From Rhodobacterales bacterium LSUCC0387 (lineage in GTDB: Bacteria > Pseudomonadota > Alphaproteobacteria > Rhodobacterales > Rhodobacteraceae), in contig WVSR01000001.1 in assembly GCA_015689775.1 (NCBI GenBank), positions 1,117,501-1,181,500 of the forward strand: 64,000 nucleotides of DNA, in the 5' to 3' direction. Within the stretch, counting starts at the first letter, position 1; every line of letters begins with the position of its first letter. The notes beneath the pieces were generated by a model, which was given only the letters and a program-made list of their open reading frames with translations, had not been told where the DNA came from and ran no database searches. A program made the position numbers and the translations under genes. Shown piece after piece: positions 1-9,798 of the stretch.

Positions 1-1
1 G

Positions 2-820
2 TTTCGCAAGCACTGCCCAAACCAGTACATCAATGCTGGCATAGCGGAGCAGAACATGATTGGTGTGGCCGCTGGTTTGGCGAAAGCGGGTTTTAGGCCT
101 TTTGTCTACGGTTTGAGTGCCTTCGTACCAATTAGAGTTTTAGAACAGATCAAAATCGACCTTGCTCACGACAGCCTGCCGGTAGTGCTTATTGGTGATG
201 GTGCGGGTTTAGTGTATAGTCATCTAGGTACTAGTCATCAAGCGATCGAGGACATAGCCGCTACCCGCGCATTGGCTAATCTTCAAGTTTATTCGCCGGC
301 TGATCGGTATGAACTCACTCATTGTCTTGACTTAAGTATAAAGTCCCAAACCACAGTTTACTTGCGTTTTGGGAAGGCTGATCGCGGCGACGTGCATGAC
401 CGTCCGATTGATGCACATTTGGGTGACTTGCTGAAGGTTCGCGAGGGCGCTGGGCCTCTGGTTATTCTCGCCACTGGGTCAATGACAAGAACTGCAATCG
501 ATATTGCTGATCAGGAATTTTCTGATGCAGAGGTTTGGAGCGCTCCTTGTATCAAGCCGATCAATGAACTTACGATTATTGCGATTGCTCGTAGAGCAAG
601 CTGCATTGTATGCCTTGAGGAGCATTCTATCCACGCGGGCTTTGGTTCTGTTGTAGCTGAACTGGTAGCACAGCACGCTCCGACACGGGTTTTAAGAATT
701 GGTATAGAAGACCGGTTTTCTGAGACGTGCGGTTCCTATGAGTACCTATTGCAGGAGCATGGTCTTGATACCTTCTCTATCAGGAAGCGCATCGCGGACT
801 TCGTACAGGTATCTTTATGA
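2..820 (+). CDS. Transketolase C-terminal half (subunit B), 5'-truncated by window
   Basis: The reading frame is open from the first bases, so the true start lies upstream; an internal ATG at 56 is not the start. The sequence AGIAEQNMIGVAAG is the pyrimidine-binding motif of transketolase/DXS-like enzymes, whose Glu activates thiamine diphosphate. The C-terminal transketolase domain follows. About 270 residues are visible, matching split transketolases made as separate N- and C-terminal subunits; the partner would lie off the left edge. In surface-polysaccharide clusters such pairs probably make an unusual sugar precursor by two-carbon transfer, but the substrate is unknown. The stop overlaps the next ATG by 4 bp (ATGA). 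Confidence 0.85.
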   Translation, partial: FRKHCPNQYINAGIAEQNMIGVAAGLAKAGFRPFVYGLSAFVPIRVLEQIKIDLAHDSLPVVLIGDGAGLVYSHLGTSHQAIEDIAATRALANLQVYSPADRYELTHCLDLSIKSQTTVYLRFGKADRGDVHDRPIDAHLGDLLKVREGAGPLVILATGSMTRTAIDIADQEFSDAEVWSAPCIKPINELTIIAIARRASCIVCLEEHSIHAGFGSVVAELVAQHAPTRVLRIGIEDRFSETCGSYEYLLQEHGLDTFSIRKRIADFVQVSL

Positions 821-1743
821 AGAATATCGCAATCTTAGGAGCTTCTAGCCAGATTTCGAGAGATTACATCTTGTGGAAAAGCTTGCATAGTAACTTTCAA
901 CTCTACCTCTTTGTGCGTCGTCCACGGGAGATGTGGAATTGGGTTAAGCGGCAGGGTATAGCTAGTAAAGTTAGGATCGAGCATTATGAGGATTTCGGTA
1001 CTCATAATGAATACTTCGCTATAATAAATTTTGTTGGCGTGGGTGATCCTGCAAGAGCTTTAGCCATGGGAGCGGATGTTTTAGATTTAACACATCAATA
1101 CGACAGTCTCGCAGTTGAATATTTGAAGCTCCATTCACGCTGCCGCTATTTGTTTATGAGCAGTGGCGCAGCTTATGGAAGATGTTTTGAAGCGCCTGTC
1201 AGTGAGGAAACCTGTGCGGGTTATTATCTTAACGCGTTAGAGCAACAGGATTTTTATGGCATGGCTAAAGCCTATGCGGAGTGCAGGCACAGGGCATTTG
1301 ATGCGTTGCCGATATTGGATATCCGTATATTTAATTACGTCAGTAATACCCTAGATTTAAACGCACGTTTTTTGCTTACAGATGCATTTCGTGCCATTCG
1401 CAATGGAACGGTACTCGCCACGTCGTCGGAAAGGACAGTGCGTGATTACATTCATTCGAGCGATCTCTGTTCTTTGATAGACGCAGCACTTTCCGCACCC
1501 CCGACAAATGATGTTATAGATTGTTACAGCAGAGCGCCCATCGATAAGTTTGAAATGCTAAAGGCCCTTAACGTGAAACATGGCTTGCGCTACCAGGTTT
1601 CACATTTAAGTCGGAGTTTGAATCCCACAGGTACCAAGCCTTACTACTATTCGCTCAATCGTAGAGCTCATCGCTTCGGCTACCAGCCCAAACTCACGTC
1701 TCTAGGTGGTATCTTAATGGCTGCTAGCGAGATACTAAACTAA
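817..1743 (+). CDS. NAD(P)-dependent epimerase/dehydratase (extended SDR)
   Basis: This is a 308-residue protein with an N-terminal Rossmann nucleotide-binding region (ILGASSQIS), an active-site YGMAK matching YxxxK near residue 149, and RDYIHSSDL, typical of extended SDR sugar-nucleotide enzymes. The glycine motif is looser than the canonical GxxGxxG. It probably converts a nucleotide-activated or free sugar in the same pathway as the transketolase just upstream, with which it is translationally coupled through an ATGA overlap. Substrate and reaction (epimerase, dehydratase or reductase) cannot be told from sequence. Confidence 0.75.
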   Translation: MKNIAILGASSQISRDYILWKSLHSNFQLYLFVRRPREMWNWVKRQGIASKVRIEHYEDFGTHNEYFAIINFVGVGDPARALAMGADVLDLTHQYDSLAVEYLKLHSRCRYLFMSSGAAYGRCFEAPVSEETCAGYYLNALEQQDFYGMAKAYAECRHRAFDALPILDIRIFNYVSNTLDLNARFLLTDAFRAIRNGTVLATSSERTVRDYIHSSDLCSLIDAALSAPPTNDVIDCYSRAPIDKFEMLKALNVKHGLRYQVSHLSRSLNPTGTKPYYYSLNRRAHRFGYQPKLTSLGGILMAASEILN

Positions 1744-1784
1744 CATTTAAAGCGACCTCACTTACTGAAGTTTAGGAAGCGAGC

Positions 1785-2828
1785 ATGCCTCATCCCAACG
1801 GCAATATATACATCGATCCTTCTTATCCTGCCTTTAACAACGATAAGTTATTTGACTTGAATGATGTTGTGCTTAACCGCGACGATCAGTTGATGCCGTT
1901 TCATAGGCTTCGGATGGCGCTGCGGGAGCGAGGCCAATCAATTCATACAGCAGATCTATTGTTAACCAAAAATATTGGCGCATCAGAAGCTGCGAGTTAT
2001 GTGTCGCTGGGAATTATTGATAACTTTTCCCAAATCCAAGAGGAGGGTCGCGCCAAGCTTAAGGCATTCGTGCTAATGGAGCCACCTGTAGTCGCCCCGC
2101 ATCTTTACAAGATGTTGCCAGAGCTGACGGAAGCATTTGAATTGGTATACTTACATAACGTCGATGGGGACGGATACGATTTGACTGGCGTTAAGCGTGA
2201 AAAACTAAGACGCCTTTATTTGCCAATCCCTTACCACAAAGTGCTCGAACCTTTTTGGTCCAACCAACAGCGGGCGAACAGGGTGGTAGTGATAAATGGT
2301 AATCATAAGCCTAAGTCTGTTCAATCCGAGCTCTATAGTACTAGGATTGAGGTTATGAGCGTACTTGCTGCAGCTGAAGTAGTGGACCTGTATGGCCGAG
2401 GTTGGGAGCGCTGGTGGTCACGAGCAGCGTTATGGCTTCCTTATTGGACCAACCGTAAGACCCTTATGTCAATTTATAAAGGCTCTATTCCTTCTAAATT
2501 TGAAGTTCTCCAGCGTTACAGGTTTTGTCTGTGTTTTGAGAACATGGCCATGAAAGGTTATATTACCGAGAAGCTGTTCGATTGTCTGTATTCTGGAACT
2601 ATCCCGCTTTATTTAGGGGCGCCAGACATCGAGTGTTACGTCCCGGAAGATGTCTATATTGATTGTAGAAAATTCCAGTCGTGGGAAGATGTTTGGAAGT
2701 ATGCGTCGGGGCTTCCCACAGACAAAATCGAAGCGATGCGTGAAGCTGGCAGACACTTCTTGGAGAGTGAGCTTGCTCGGCCTTTCGTAGATTCGTTGAC
2801 GAATTTAGTGGATGAATTCAGTGTCTGA
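1785..2828 (+). CDS. Glycosyltransferase family 10 (alpha-1,3-fucosyltransferase-like)
   Basis: The 347-residue protein carries the GT10 C-terminal signature around residues 245-290: RFCLCFENM, GYITEKLFD, then IPLYLGAPDIE and YIDCRKF. These form the donor (GDP-fucose) site in the alpha-1,3/1,4-fucosyltransferase family. It would add L-fucose to the repeat unit in the cytoplasm. GDP-L-fucose can be supplied by manC, gmd and fcl further along the island. It begins 41 bp after the SDR gene and overlaps the next gene by 17 bp. Linkage and acceptor are inferred from family only. Confidence 0.85.
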   Translation: MPHPNGNIYIDPSYPAFNNDKLFDLNDVVLNRDDQLMPFHRLRMALRERGQSIHTADLLLTKNIGASEAASYVSLGIIDNFSQIQEEGRAKLKAFVLMEPPVVAPHLYKMLPELTEAFELVYLHNVDGDGYDLTGVKREKLRRLYLPIPYHKVLEPFWSNQQRANRVVVINGNHKPKSVQSELYSTRIEVMSVLAAAEVVDLYGRGWERWWSRAALWLPYWTNRKTLMSIYKGSIPSKFEVLQRYRFCLCFENMAMKGYITEKLFDCLYSGTIPLYLGAPDIECYVPEDVYIDCRKFQSWEDVWKYASGLPTDKIEAMREAGRHFLESELARPFVDSLTNLVDEFSV

Positions 2829-3855
2829 AAATCGTGAACCTCTGGTTTCGATCTGCATTCCTACATATAACGCGGGAGCAACGTTAGCCGAGACGCTAAC
2901 CTCAATTATAAACCAAAGTTATAAACACCTTGAAATTTTGATAGTGGACAATGCCTCCACTGACAACACAGTAGAGGTGGCAAACAGATTTTCAGATCCT
3001 AGAATTAAAATTCATCAAAATACTGAAAACATCGGCGGAGAAGAAAACTTCAACCGATGTATTTCGCTTGCCAAAGGATTGTACACGGCAATCTATCATG
3101 CCGATGACCTATACACAGTGGAGATGGTAGAGCGGCAGGTCAATTTCTTGGACAGCAATCCTGAAGCTGGTGGTGTGTTTACTGAAGCTGCAGTCATGGA
3201 TGAGCGAGGGAAAATTGTCGGTGCTATACATTTTCCCAATGATTTGAGGATCCATGGCGCTCGGAACCTGTCCTTTTTCGAAGTGTTTAGAGCTTTGTTG
3301 CGCCACTCAAACTTTCTTGTCTGCCCCAGTGCGATGGTCCGGACATCGATTTATAAGAATTGCATTAAGCGTTGGCGCGGCGAAATGTTTGGATCTTCAG
3401 CTGATCTGGATGTTTGGCTAAGGATCGCGCGTCAGACGAATTTAGGTATCTTGCCCGAGGCGCTGATGAACTATAGAGTAAGCGACCGCCAATTCAGCGC
3501 AAAAGTACGCCAGAAAACAGACAGAGCTGATTTCTTTAGAGTTATTGATCACTATTTACAAAAATTTGATATCAGAGAGGCTCTGACACAGGCAGACCTA
3601 AATAATTATAAGAAGTTGGTTCAACGCGACACAGTAATGCGCTCTGTAAATTTATTTCTCCTTAATGACTTTACTAGATCTAAACTTCTTCTTAAAGAGT
3701 TGGACATCGCAGATATTTTGCGCGAGATACTTAGTGACAAAAGAAGTTTCGCAGTTTTTATTTTGTGGATATTTCTTAATTTTTCAAATAATCCCGGACT
3801 TCGAAAGATAGGGCAAGTTCTCCTAATGCATGCAAAACGTATTTTTCGTAAGTGA
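2812..3855 (+). CDS. Glycosyltransferase family 2
   Basis: A GT-A fold glycosyltransferase of 347 residues. The N-terminus VSICIPTYNAGATL, then VDNASTDNT and the metal-binding HADD (DXD equivalent, near residue 96) are classic GT2. The C-terminal third is helical and lysine-rich with a hydrophobic stretch near the end, so it may sit at the membrane. The ATG at 2812 lies inside the end of the GT10 gene, implying coupled translation. Donor and acceptor are unknown; it probably adds one sugar of the O-antigen repeat unit. Confidence 0.85.
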   Translation: MNSVSENREPLVSICIPTYNAGATLAETLTSIINQSYKHLEILIVDNASTDNTVEVANRFSDPRIKIHQNTENIGGEENFNRCISLAKGLYTAIYHADDLYTVEMVERQVNFLDSNPEAGGVFTEAAVMDERGKIVGAIHFPNDLRIHGARNLSFFEVFRALLRHSNFLVCPSAMVRTSIYKNCIKRWRGEMFGSSADLDVWLRIARQTNLGILPEALMNYRVSDRQFSAKVRQKTDRADFFRVIDHYLQKFDIREALTQADLNNYKKLVQRDTVMRSVNLFLLNDFTRSKLLLKELDIADILREILSDKRSFAVFILWIFLNFSNNPGLRKIGQVLLMHAKRIFRK

Positions 3856-3942
3856 TAATTAATAATCTAAAATTAATGTAAAGTTGTATAAAAAAGAAGC
3901 CTCCTCAAAGAAAAATTGCCAAAAGATATAATTTTTGTGACC

Positions 3943-5070
3943 ATGAAAATAATTTTTGTAGTAAGCGACTTAAACAAAGAAAACGGTGGCAAGGCTCACG
4001 CTGCTTTAGCTTATATGAAAGCTCTTCGGCAATTTGATGTTGATATAGTTATTATATGCACGAAAATAGATTTCGATTTTAAAAGAAAGATTATTGAGGA
4101 TTTAGGGATTTGCCCTAATAGCATATATAATATTTCAAAATTAAATATAACGTCTCTTTCCTTTATAAAGGGACTGCTATCAATAATTATCAAAAAAAAT
4201 AATAAATACCATTTTCACGGTGTTTTTGATTGGTTGGCATTTATTTTGCCAATTTTAATTTCTGGCGATTATTTCATATCCCCACATGGGATGCTGAATG
4301 CATATGGATACAGTGGGAGCAGGAAAAAAAAATTATTTTATAATCTTGTTTTGAGAAAATTTTTCAGAAAATCTTCTGGTGTCGTTTTTACTTCGGAAAA
4401 AGAACAGAAAGAAACCATTCTTAATATTGGAGTGCAGCGAAGAGAGTGCATTGTGCCAATACCGGTAATTTTTAATTCCAAAATTGTGCGTCTAAATAGT
4501 GGTAAAAGCAACCTTTTGCAGTTTGGTTCATTAAGGGCTGCAGGTAAAATTCACGTTGGAACAATCGGCCGAATTGAAACAGTAAAAAATATTGAGAACC
4601 TCCTTTTTGCCGTTGCTGAAACAAAAAGTGTAATATTGTCGATTGCTGGAGATGGTGATCCACGATATTTAGCAAGGCTTAGGCAAATAGCGCTTAAGCT
4701 AAACATCGAAGATCGGGTCGTTTGGCATGGTCTGATTGATGAAGATTATAAAATCCAATTACTTTTTAACTTAGACTTGTATGTTCAAGCTTCTTGGTCT
4801 GAAAGCTTTGGCTTGGCGGCCCTTGAAGCGGCAATGGTTGGAGTTCCCGTACTTTGTTCGACTGGTGTTGCTGTATCTACGGATTTGCATTCAATCGGTG
4901 CATGCACGGTTTGTGATCCATCGGTTGAAGGTATCCGTGCGGGACTTGACAATTTGTGTCGGTCCGGTGACTTTCAAGAAGAAAATCGGCAGTCATTGTC
5001 TCAAAAAGTAGGGCAAAAATTTTGCGCTAATACTGTCGGCAGCTTACTGGTCGCACTTTATAAAGACTGA
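3943..5070 (+). CDS. Glycosyltransferase family 4 (GT-B)
   Basis: The 375-residue protein has the GT-B architecture: N-terminal acceptor domain starting MKIIFVVSDL, and C-terminal donor domain with GTIGRIETVKNIE, SIAGDGDP and ESFGLAALEA (the E-x7-E motif). I chose the ATG at 3943 because GT4 proteins usually begin with this beta strand; a TTG at 3916 in the same frame would add nine residues. The gene is strikingly A+T-rich compared with the preceding ones, as if inserted separately. It is followed by a 231-bp A+T-rich gap. Substrate unknown. Confidence 0.82.
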   Translation: MKIIFVVSDLNKENGGKAHAALAYMKALRQFDVDIVIICTKIDFDFKRKIIEDLGICPNSIYNISKLNITSLSFIKGLLSIIIKKNNKYHFHGVFDWLAFILPILISGDYFISPHGMLNAYGYSGSRKKKLFYNLVLRKFFRKSSGVVFTSEKEQKETILNIGVQRRECIVPIPVIFNSKIVRLNSGKSNLLQFGSLRAAGKIHVGTIGRIETVKNIENLLFAVAETKSVILSIAGDGDPRYLARLRQIALKLNIEDRVVWHGLIDEDYKIQLLFNLDLYVQASWSESFGLAALEAAMVGVPVLCSTGVAVSTDLHSIGACTVCDPSVEGIRAGLDNLCRSGDFQEENRQSLSQKVGQKFCANTVGSLLVALYKD

Positions 5071-5131
5071 TGCAGGCTTGTAGCTAGAATTGTTTTTATC
5101 GCTTGTTTAACAATATTTGATTTGAAAATTT

Positions 5132-5163
5132 TTGACTAACATATTTGCAAAAAGACTTATAAT
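5132..5163 (+). promoter_or_regulatory. Possible internal promoter in the 231-bp gap
   Basis: In the A+T-rich gap between two operon genes there is TTGACT at 5132-5137 and a perfect TATAAT at 5158-5163. The 20-bp spacer is longer than the usual 17, so this is only a candidate sigma-70 promoter, and such matches are frequent in A+T-rich DNA. It would drive the genes from 5302 onward. Confidence 0.22.
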
Positions 5164-5301
5164 GGTTTAACACCTGGATGGGGTTTGAAGTTGAAATTAT
5201 TATTAATTTTATGTTTATAAATAATTTGACAATTATTTGAGTATTCTTGTATCCGTAATGTGTTCTACTTAATATAACTTTGAATTTATGACGGGGGCGC
5301 T

Positions 5302-6252
5302 GTGAAAACGTATATTGTAACTGGTGCAAGTGGGATGGTTGGTTCTCGCATCGTTCAAGATTTATGTCGTAACAAGAGCAATATGGTTATAGCAATTGAC
5401 CGTAATGAGCCTCGCACTAAATTACCAAATGTTTATTATCTTCAAGAAGATTTTTTAAGCGTCAATTTGGTTGGGGAGATTTCAAAAATTTGTGATTGCG
5501 TGGATTACATTATTCACCTCGCGGCTGTAACGGACTTGGAAGGCTGTTCTCTTGATCATTATGATTTTAACTACTTGTCAATTCTAAAAGTCAAAGAAAT
5601 AAGTGATTTGTTCAGCGTTAAAAAAGTTATATTCTCATCGACACAGCTGGTGAAAAATATATGGGTGGAGATTGATGCCCCCCCCTTGACGCTTTATGGT
5701 GAAAGTAAGCGGATAGCTGAATTTCTGATTAGTTCACTTCTCCCTAATAATGCGGTTATAGTTCGATTGACTACCGTTTGGGGCGAAGGCCACAATCAAC
5801 ATTACGATCGTTTTATTCATTACCTTAAAAGAGGTTTTTATTTTCACACAGGTACAAGCCCTATATTTAAAAGCTATAGTTACATTGGTAATTGCGCACA
5901 TCAAATTATCAATATGTGTCAGAACGATAAATTGAATGTTGAAACCAATGTGTTTTATATTTGCGATCCTGAGCCGATAGAAATCCGAAAGTATGTGGAT
6001 GACATCTGCGTGCAGATTGGCGCTAAGAGACCAATGACGTTACCTCGCAGTCTCTCTAAATTGCTTGCCGTGGTCGGGGACGTCTTAAATAAAATAGGGA
6101 TTAATTTCCCATTTAACTCATACAGATTTAAAAATATTGTTTGCAGTTACATTTACGAAAACCAGGCGTTGGATGAGATGGTAGGAGATTTGCCGTATAC
6201 CTATGAAAGCGCTATGGAAGAATACGGCCTATGGCTGAGAACGAAAAAGTAA
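5302..6252 (+). CDS. NAD-dependent epimerase/dehydratase (extended SDR)
   Basis: The 316-residue protein starts at GTG with GGGGGC about 8 bases upstream. TGASGMVGS is the NAD(P)-binding GxxGxxG motif, HLAAVTD follows, and YGESK is the active-site YxxxK. It resembles the 3-beta-HSD/UDP-glucose-epimerase-type sugar enzymes. It probably acts on a nucleotide sugar or lipid-linked sugar in O-antigen synthesis. A hydrophobic patch near residue 255 (SKLLAVVGDVL) recalls the membrane-contacting segment of 3-beta-HSD-like SDRs. The substrate is not identifiable. Confidence 0.75.
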   Translation: MKTYIVTGASGMVGSRIVQDLCRNKSNMVIAIDRNEPRTKLPNVYYLQEDFLSVNLVGEISKICDCVDYIIHLAAVTDLEGCSLDHYDFNYLSILKVKEISDLFSVKKVIFSSTQLVKNIWVEIDAPPLTLYGESKRIAEFLISSLLPNNAVIVRLTTVWGEGHNQHYDRFIHYLKRGFYFHTGTSPIFKSYSYIGNCAHQIINMCQNDKLNVETNVFYICDPEPIEIRKYVDDICVQIGAKRPMTLPRSLSKLLAVVGDVLNKIGINFPFNSYRFKNIVCSYIYENQALDEMVGDLPYTYESAMEEYGLWLRTKK

Positions 6253-6274
6253 TGAGTAGCACATAGGCAAAAAC

Positions 6275-8029
6275 ATGAGCATTATTTTAGGATTAAATTG
6301 CTATCATCCAGATTCTTCTGCTTGCCTAGTGGTAGACGGAAAGCTTGTTGGCGCAGTGGCTGAAGAGCGATTAGGCCAGCGGCAAAAACATTCGGCGGCT
6401 TTTCCTATAAATGCGATCAAATGGCTAATGGCGGAAAATGGAATTTCGCTTAATGATATTCACTCCATAGCGGTCTCTCGAAATCCTGCGGTTAATTTTT
6501 ATCAAAAGGCTAAGTTTGCCTGTAAGTACCCTGTTGGTAGTATTGATAATATTCGCAATCGCTTTTTTCGTGTGTCTTCTCCAAATAACCCCTTTAAGGC
6601 AGTCCAGGAACATCTGGGAGGTACATATAGTCCTGACCGTCAAAAGTTAGTCCCAGTGGAACACCATGTTGCCCATGCGGCCAGTGCATATTTAGCATCT
6701 CCCTTTGAAGAAAAAACGCTCAGCTTCTCCTATGATGGCTCTGGTGATTTTGTATCTTCTATGATTGCTTTGTGCGACAATGGTAACATTTCGTCATTTG
6801 AGAAAGACTTCGTTCCCAACAGCTTAGGGCACTTTTACACCGCATTATCTCAGTTTGTTGGCTTTGATCAATTTGGTGAAGAGTACAAAGTTATGGGGTT
6901 GGCGCCGTATGGTGAGCCCAGATTTGTTGATGAGTTGAGCAAGATTATTTCAGTAACGAGCGGGCACCGTGTTAAGATAGATGATAGCTACTTCCGGTTC
7001 GAGGATCTACTTAGAACTAATTTAAGAGATGCAGATGGAGTATGGTCTGTTCCGACGTTGTACTCCGGAAAACTAAATTCATTGCTTGGCAAGAGTAGGG
7101 CAAGAGGGTCTGAGATCCTACAAGCCTACATGGATATTGCTCGTTCTGCGCAAGTTGTTTTTCAAAATGCCGCTTTGAAAATCGTTGAACATCATCTTGA
7201 AAAAACTTCGGTGAAACATCTCGTTTTATCAGGTGGTTGTGCTCTAAATGGCGTTGTTAATGGTTTGATCAGCAAGTCGTTTCCTGAAGTTCAGTTCTAT
7301 GTGCCGCCCGCAGCTGGCGACGACGGAACCGCAGTCGGCGCCGCACTTTACGCAGATCGCATGCAAAACCCGCAGCGCGACCGCTTTGTAATGGACAGCG
7401 CGTTTTGGGGTCCTAAGTATCCCTCTTCGCGAGTATTAGCTGCGATAACTGAACGAAATCTTAATTTTATTGAAGCCAAGGATAACTTCCACGCAGCGGA
7501 GCTCACGGCAAACTATTTAGCTGAAGGCTTGGTTTGTGGTTGGTATCAAGGACGCTCAGAGTGGGGCGCGCGAGCGCTCGGAAATAGATCTATTCTTGCA
7601 GATCCTTCAATCAAAAACATGAAAGACATCATCAACAAGAAAATAAAAAAGAGAGAAAGTTTTCGTCCTTTCGCTCCATCCATTTTGGAGGAAGATGTGG
7701 CTGAGTATTTTGAATATTCGGTGTCGAGCCCGTTTATGACACATGTTGTGCCATTTAAAGAGAAGTGGCGAGGCGTGTTTCCTGCGGTAGTGCATGTAGA
7801 CGGAACTGGACGAGTTCAAACTGTAAACAAAAATTTTAATGGACTATATTATCATTTGATCAGTTGCCTTAAGAAAAAAACTGGACATGGCGTCGTTCTG
7901 AATACCAGTTTTAATGAAAATGAGCCAATTGTTGACACACCAGAGCAAGCAATTGCATGTTTTCTTCGAACCGACATGGATGTGTTGGTCATGGATAAGT
8001 TTATAGTAAGAAAATCCGAGCGCCCTTAA
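6275..8029 (+). CDS. NodU/CmcH/TobZ-family O-carbamoyltransferase
   Basis: At 584 residues the protein has the usual length and two-domain layout of the family. The N-terminal Kae1-like domain opens ILGLNCYHPDSSACLV and contains HHVAHAASA, a metal/adenylate-binding His motif. SGGCALNGVVNG lies near residue 321. The C-terminal domain carries GRSEWGARALGNRSI and the ending region VVLNTSFNENEPIV. Family members transfer a carbamoyl group from carbamoyl phosphate, through carbamoyl-adenylate, to a hydroxyl of a sugar or antibiotic. Here it likely carbamoylates a sugar of the surface glycan. It is followed after 5 bp by an asparagine synthase. Confidence 0.9.
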   Translation: MSIILGLNCYHPDSSACLVVDGKLVGAVAEERLGQRQKHSAAFPINAIKWLMAENGISLNDIHSIAVSRNPAVNFYQKAKFACKYPVGSIDNIRNRFFRVSSPNNPFKAVQEHLGGTYSPDRQKLVPVEHHVAHAASAYLASPFEEKTLSFSYDGSGDFVSSMIALCDNGNISSFEKDFVPNSLGHFYTALSQFVGFDQFGEEYKVMGLAPYGEPRFVDELSKIISVTSGHRVKIDDSYFRFEDLLRTNLRDADGVWSVPTLYSGKLNSLLGKSRARGSEILQAYMDIARSAQVVFQNAALKIVEHHLEKTSVKHLVLSGGCALNGVVNGLISKSFPEVQFYVPPAAGDDGTAVGAALYADRMQNPQRDRFVMDSAFWGPKYPSSRVLAAITERNLNFIEAKDNFHAAELTANYLAEGLVCGWYQGRSEWGARALGNRSILADPSIKNMKDIINKKIKKRESFRPFAPSILEEDVAEYFEYSVSSPFMTHVVPFKEKWRGVFPAVVHVDGTGRVQTVNKNFNGLYYHLISCLKKKTGHGVVLNTSFNENEPIVDTPEQAIACFLRTDMDVLVMDKFIVRKSERP

Positions 8030-8034
8030 CAGAC

Positions 8035-9798
8035 ATGTGTGGAGTATCTGCCGAATTTTCGTTGCATCCAAATGCTAAGGATATAGAGAGAAACTTAGCG
8101 CGTACTCTAAAGCATCTGGCTCGGCGAGGGCCCGATGGCAGTGGTATTTGGATTTCTCGATGTGGACGGGCAGGGCTTGGTCATACTCGTCTTTCTATTA
8201 TCGACATCACTGATCGTGCTGCCCAGCCAATGGTCACTCCCGATAGTATGTACGCCATTTCATTTAATGGAGAAGTATACAATTATATCGAGCTAAGAAA
8301 GCTGCTTGAAAATAAAGGTCACGAATTCAAATCGTCTTCAGACAGTGAAGTTCTTCTGAAAATGTATGTCGAGTATGGCTCTGATATGTTTTCTTATCTT
8401 GAGGGGATGTATGCATTCGTCATTTGGGATGAAGTTAAACAGTCTTTAGTCGCTGCCAGAGATCCTTACGGAATAAAGCCACTTTACATAGCCCAATTGA
8501 AAGATCACTTTGTATTTTCTTCTACCTTTAAGTCTATTTTGGCCGATCCTCGGTGCGATCTTGAAATAAACGACGCAGCAATAGAACACTTCAAAGCCTT
8601 CGGCCATGCGCTCCAATCTGAAACTATTTCGAAAAACATATGCGCAGTACCAGCAGGAAGCATTTTGGAAATCACATCTGGTGGAGAGGTGAAGGTCCGC
8701 AAACATTCGGATATTTTCGAAAAAATTGAGCGTAGACCAAAACACTCCTGTGTTGAACGCGAGATGAACTTGTCTGCTGCGATTGAAAATACTGTACGAA
8801 AACATTTAGTCTCCGACGTACCAATCGGCATATTGCTGTCTGGCGGTGTGGACTCAACACTTATATCTGAGTTTGCAGTTAGAAATTGCACGTCGCAGCT
8901 GACAGCTTTGACTATATTATTTGAGGGTCTAGAACAGACGCCATTTGACGAAGTGGAGCGAGCTGCAACAATTGCAGATGCTTTGGGTTTGTCGCACAAA
9001 GTTCGTAAGGTGAGCGTCGAGGAGGTGGTAAGTGACTTACCACAGATCATCCGATCAATGGACCTGCCAAGTACCGACGGTGTTAATACTTGGTTTGCTG
9101 CGAAATTTGCAGCAGAATTGGGTATAAAGGTTGTGTTGTCTGGGGTAGGAGGAGACGAACATTTTTACGGCTATCCATCATTTAAATTGGCCCCCAGATT
9201 GTATAAAATTTGTAGATTTTTAGAAAAGCTACCGTTAAATTATATTAATATAAAAAAAATTAGTGAATTTTTGTTACGTTCTGGTATTTTAAGCAATGAA
9301 AAAATCAAATACTTGTTAGCAAGGCCTGGTTCCCTCGAATATATTTGGGGTTTGGTACGTTGTATTGATCCTCAAAAGTATTCTTCAAATAATTTTGATC
9401 AAATATTGAAGCAAATCTCTCATAATATTTCTTCACCTTTAGATACGGTTCAAGCCTTGGAGATAGAGTTTTATCTTTCAAGCAAGCTACTTCGTGACGC
9501 TGATTGGGCGGCTATGGCCCATTCGGTTGAACTTCGTACCCCTCTGGTTGACTACAGATTTTTAGATGAACTCTCTAAAGTACCTAAAAAAAATATTTTG
9601 AAATCAGACTTAATAAAATGCATCGAAAGTCAAAATTTGAGGTCTTTGATGCGTACACCAAAGGTTGGGTTTCAAGTGCCCTACCGAGACTGGTTAAACA
9701 GAATTGGTCATCCAGTCACAGGTTCATCCGGGATCAAAGAATGGGCTGAATTTGTTTTGAATGAATATAAAAGCAGCTTAAAGTTTCTCGATGCCTAG
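8035..9798 (+). CDS. asnB: Asparagine synthase (glutamine-hydrolysing), AsnB family
   Basis: The 587-residue protein begins MCGV, so after Met removal Cys2 is the N-terminal nucleophile of the class II glutaminase domain; RRGPDG and SFNGEVYNY are further glutaminase motifs. The synthetase domain has the PP-loop LSGGVDST near residue 268. In polysaccharide clusters AsnB homologues usually amidate a sugar carboxylate (uronamide) or other acid rather than make asparagine; that role is inferred from context. No uronate-forming dehydrogenase is in the window. It overlaps the next gene by 8 bp. The central part (about 9180-9450) is more A+T-rich than the rest. Confidence 0.88.
   Translation: MCGVSAEFSLHPNAKDIERNLARTLKHLARRGPDGSGIWISRCGRAGLGHTRLSIIDITDRAAQPMVTPDSMYAISFNGEVYNYIELRKLLENKGHEFKSSSDSEVLLKMYVEYGSDMFSYLEGMYAFVIWDEVKQSLVAARDPYGIKPLYIAQLKDHFVFSSTFKSILADPRCDLEINDAAIEHFKAFGHALQSETISKNICAVPAGSILEITSGGEVKVRKHSDIFEKIERRPKHSCVEREMNLSAAIENTVRKHLVSDVPIGILLSGGVDSTLISEFAVRNCTSQLTALTILFEGLEQTPFDEVERAATIADALGLSHKVRKVSVEEVVSDLPQIIRSMDLPSTDGVNTWFAAKFAAELGIKVVLSGVGGDEHFYGYPSFKLAPRLYKICRFLEKLPLNYINIKKISEFLLRSGILSNEKIKYLLARPGSLEYIWGLVRCIDPQKYSSNNFDQILKQISHNISSPLDTVQALEIEFYLSSKLLRDADWAAMAHSVELRTPLVDYRFLDELSKVPKKNILKSDLIKCIESQNLRSLMRTPKVGFQVPYRDWLNRIGHPVTGSSGIKEWAEFVLNEYKSSLKFLDA

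Noticed and set aside
8505-9050. 181-codon minus-strand ORF opposite asnB
   Set aside because: Antisense shadow of a well-supported gene; Ser/Thr/Arg-rich composition with no domain.
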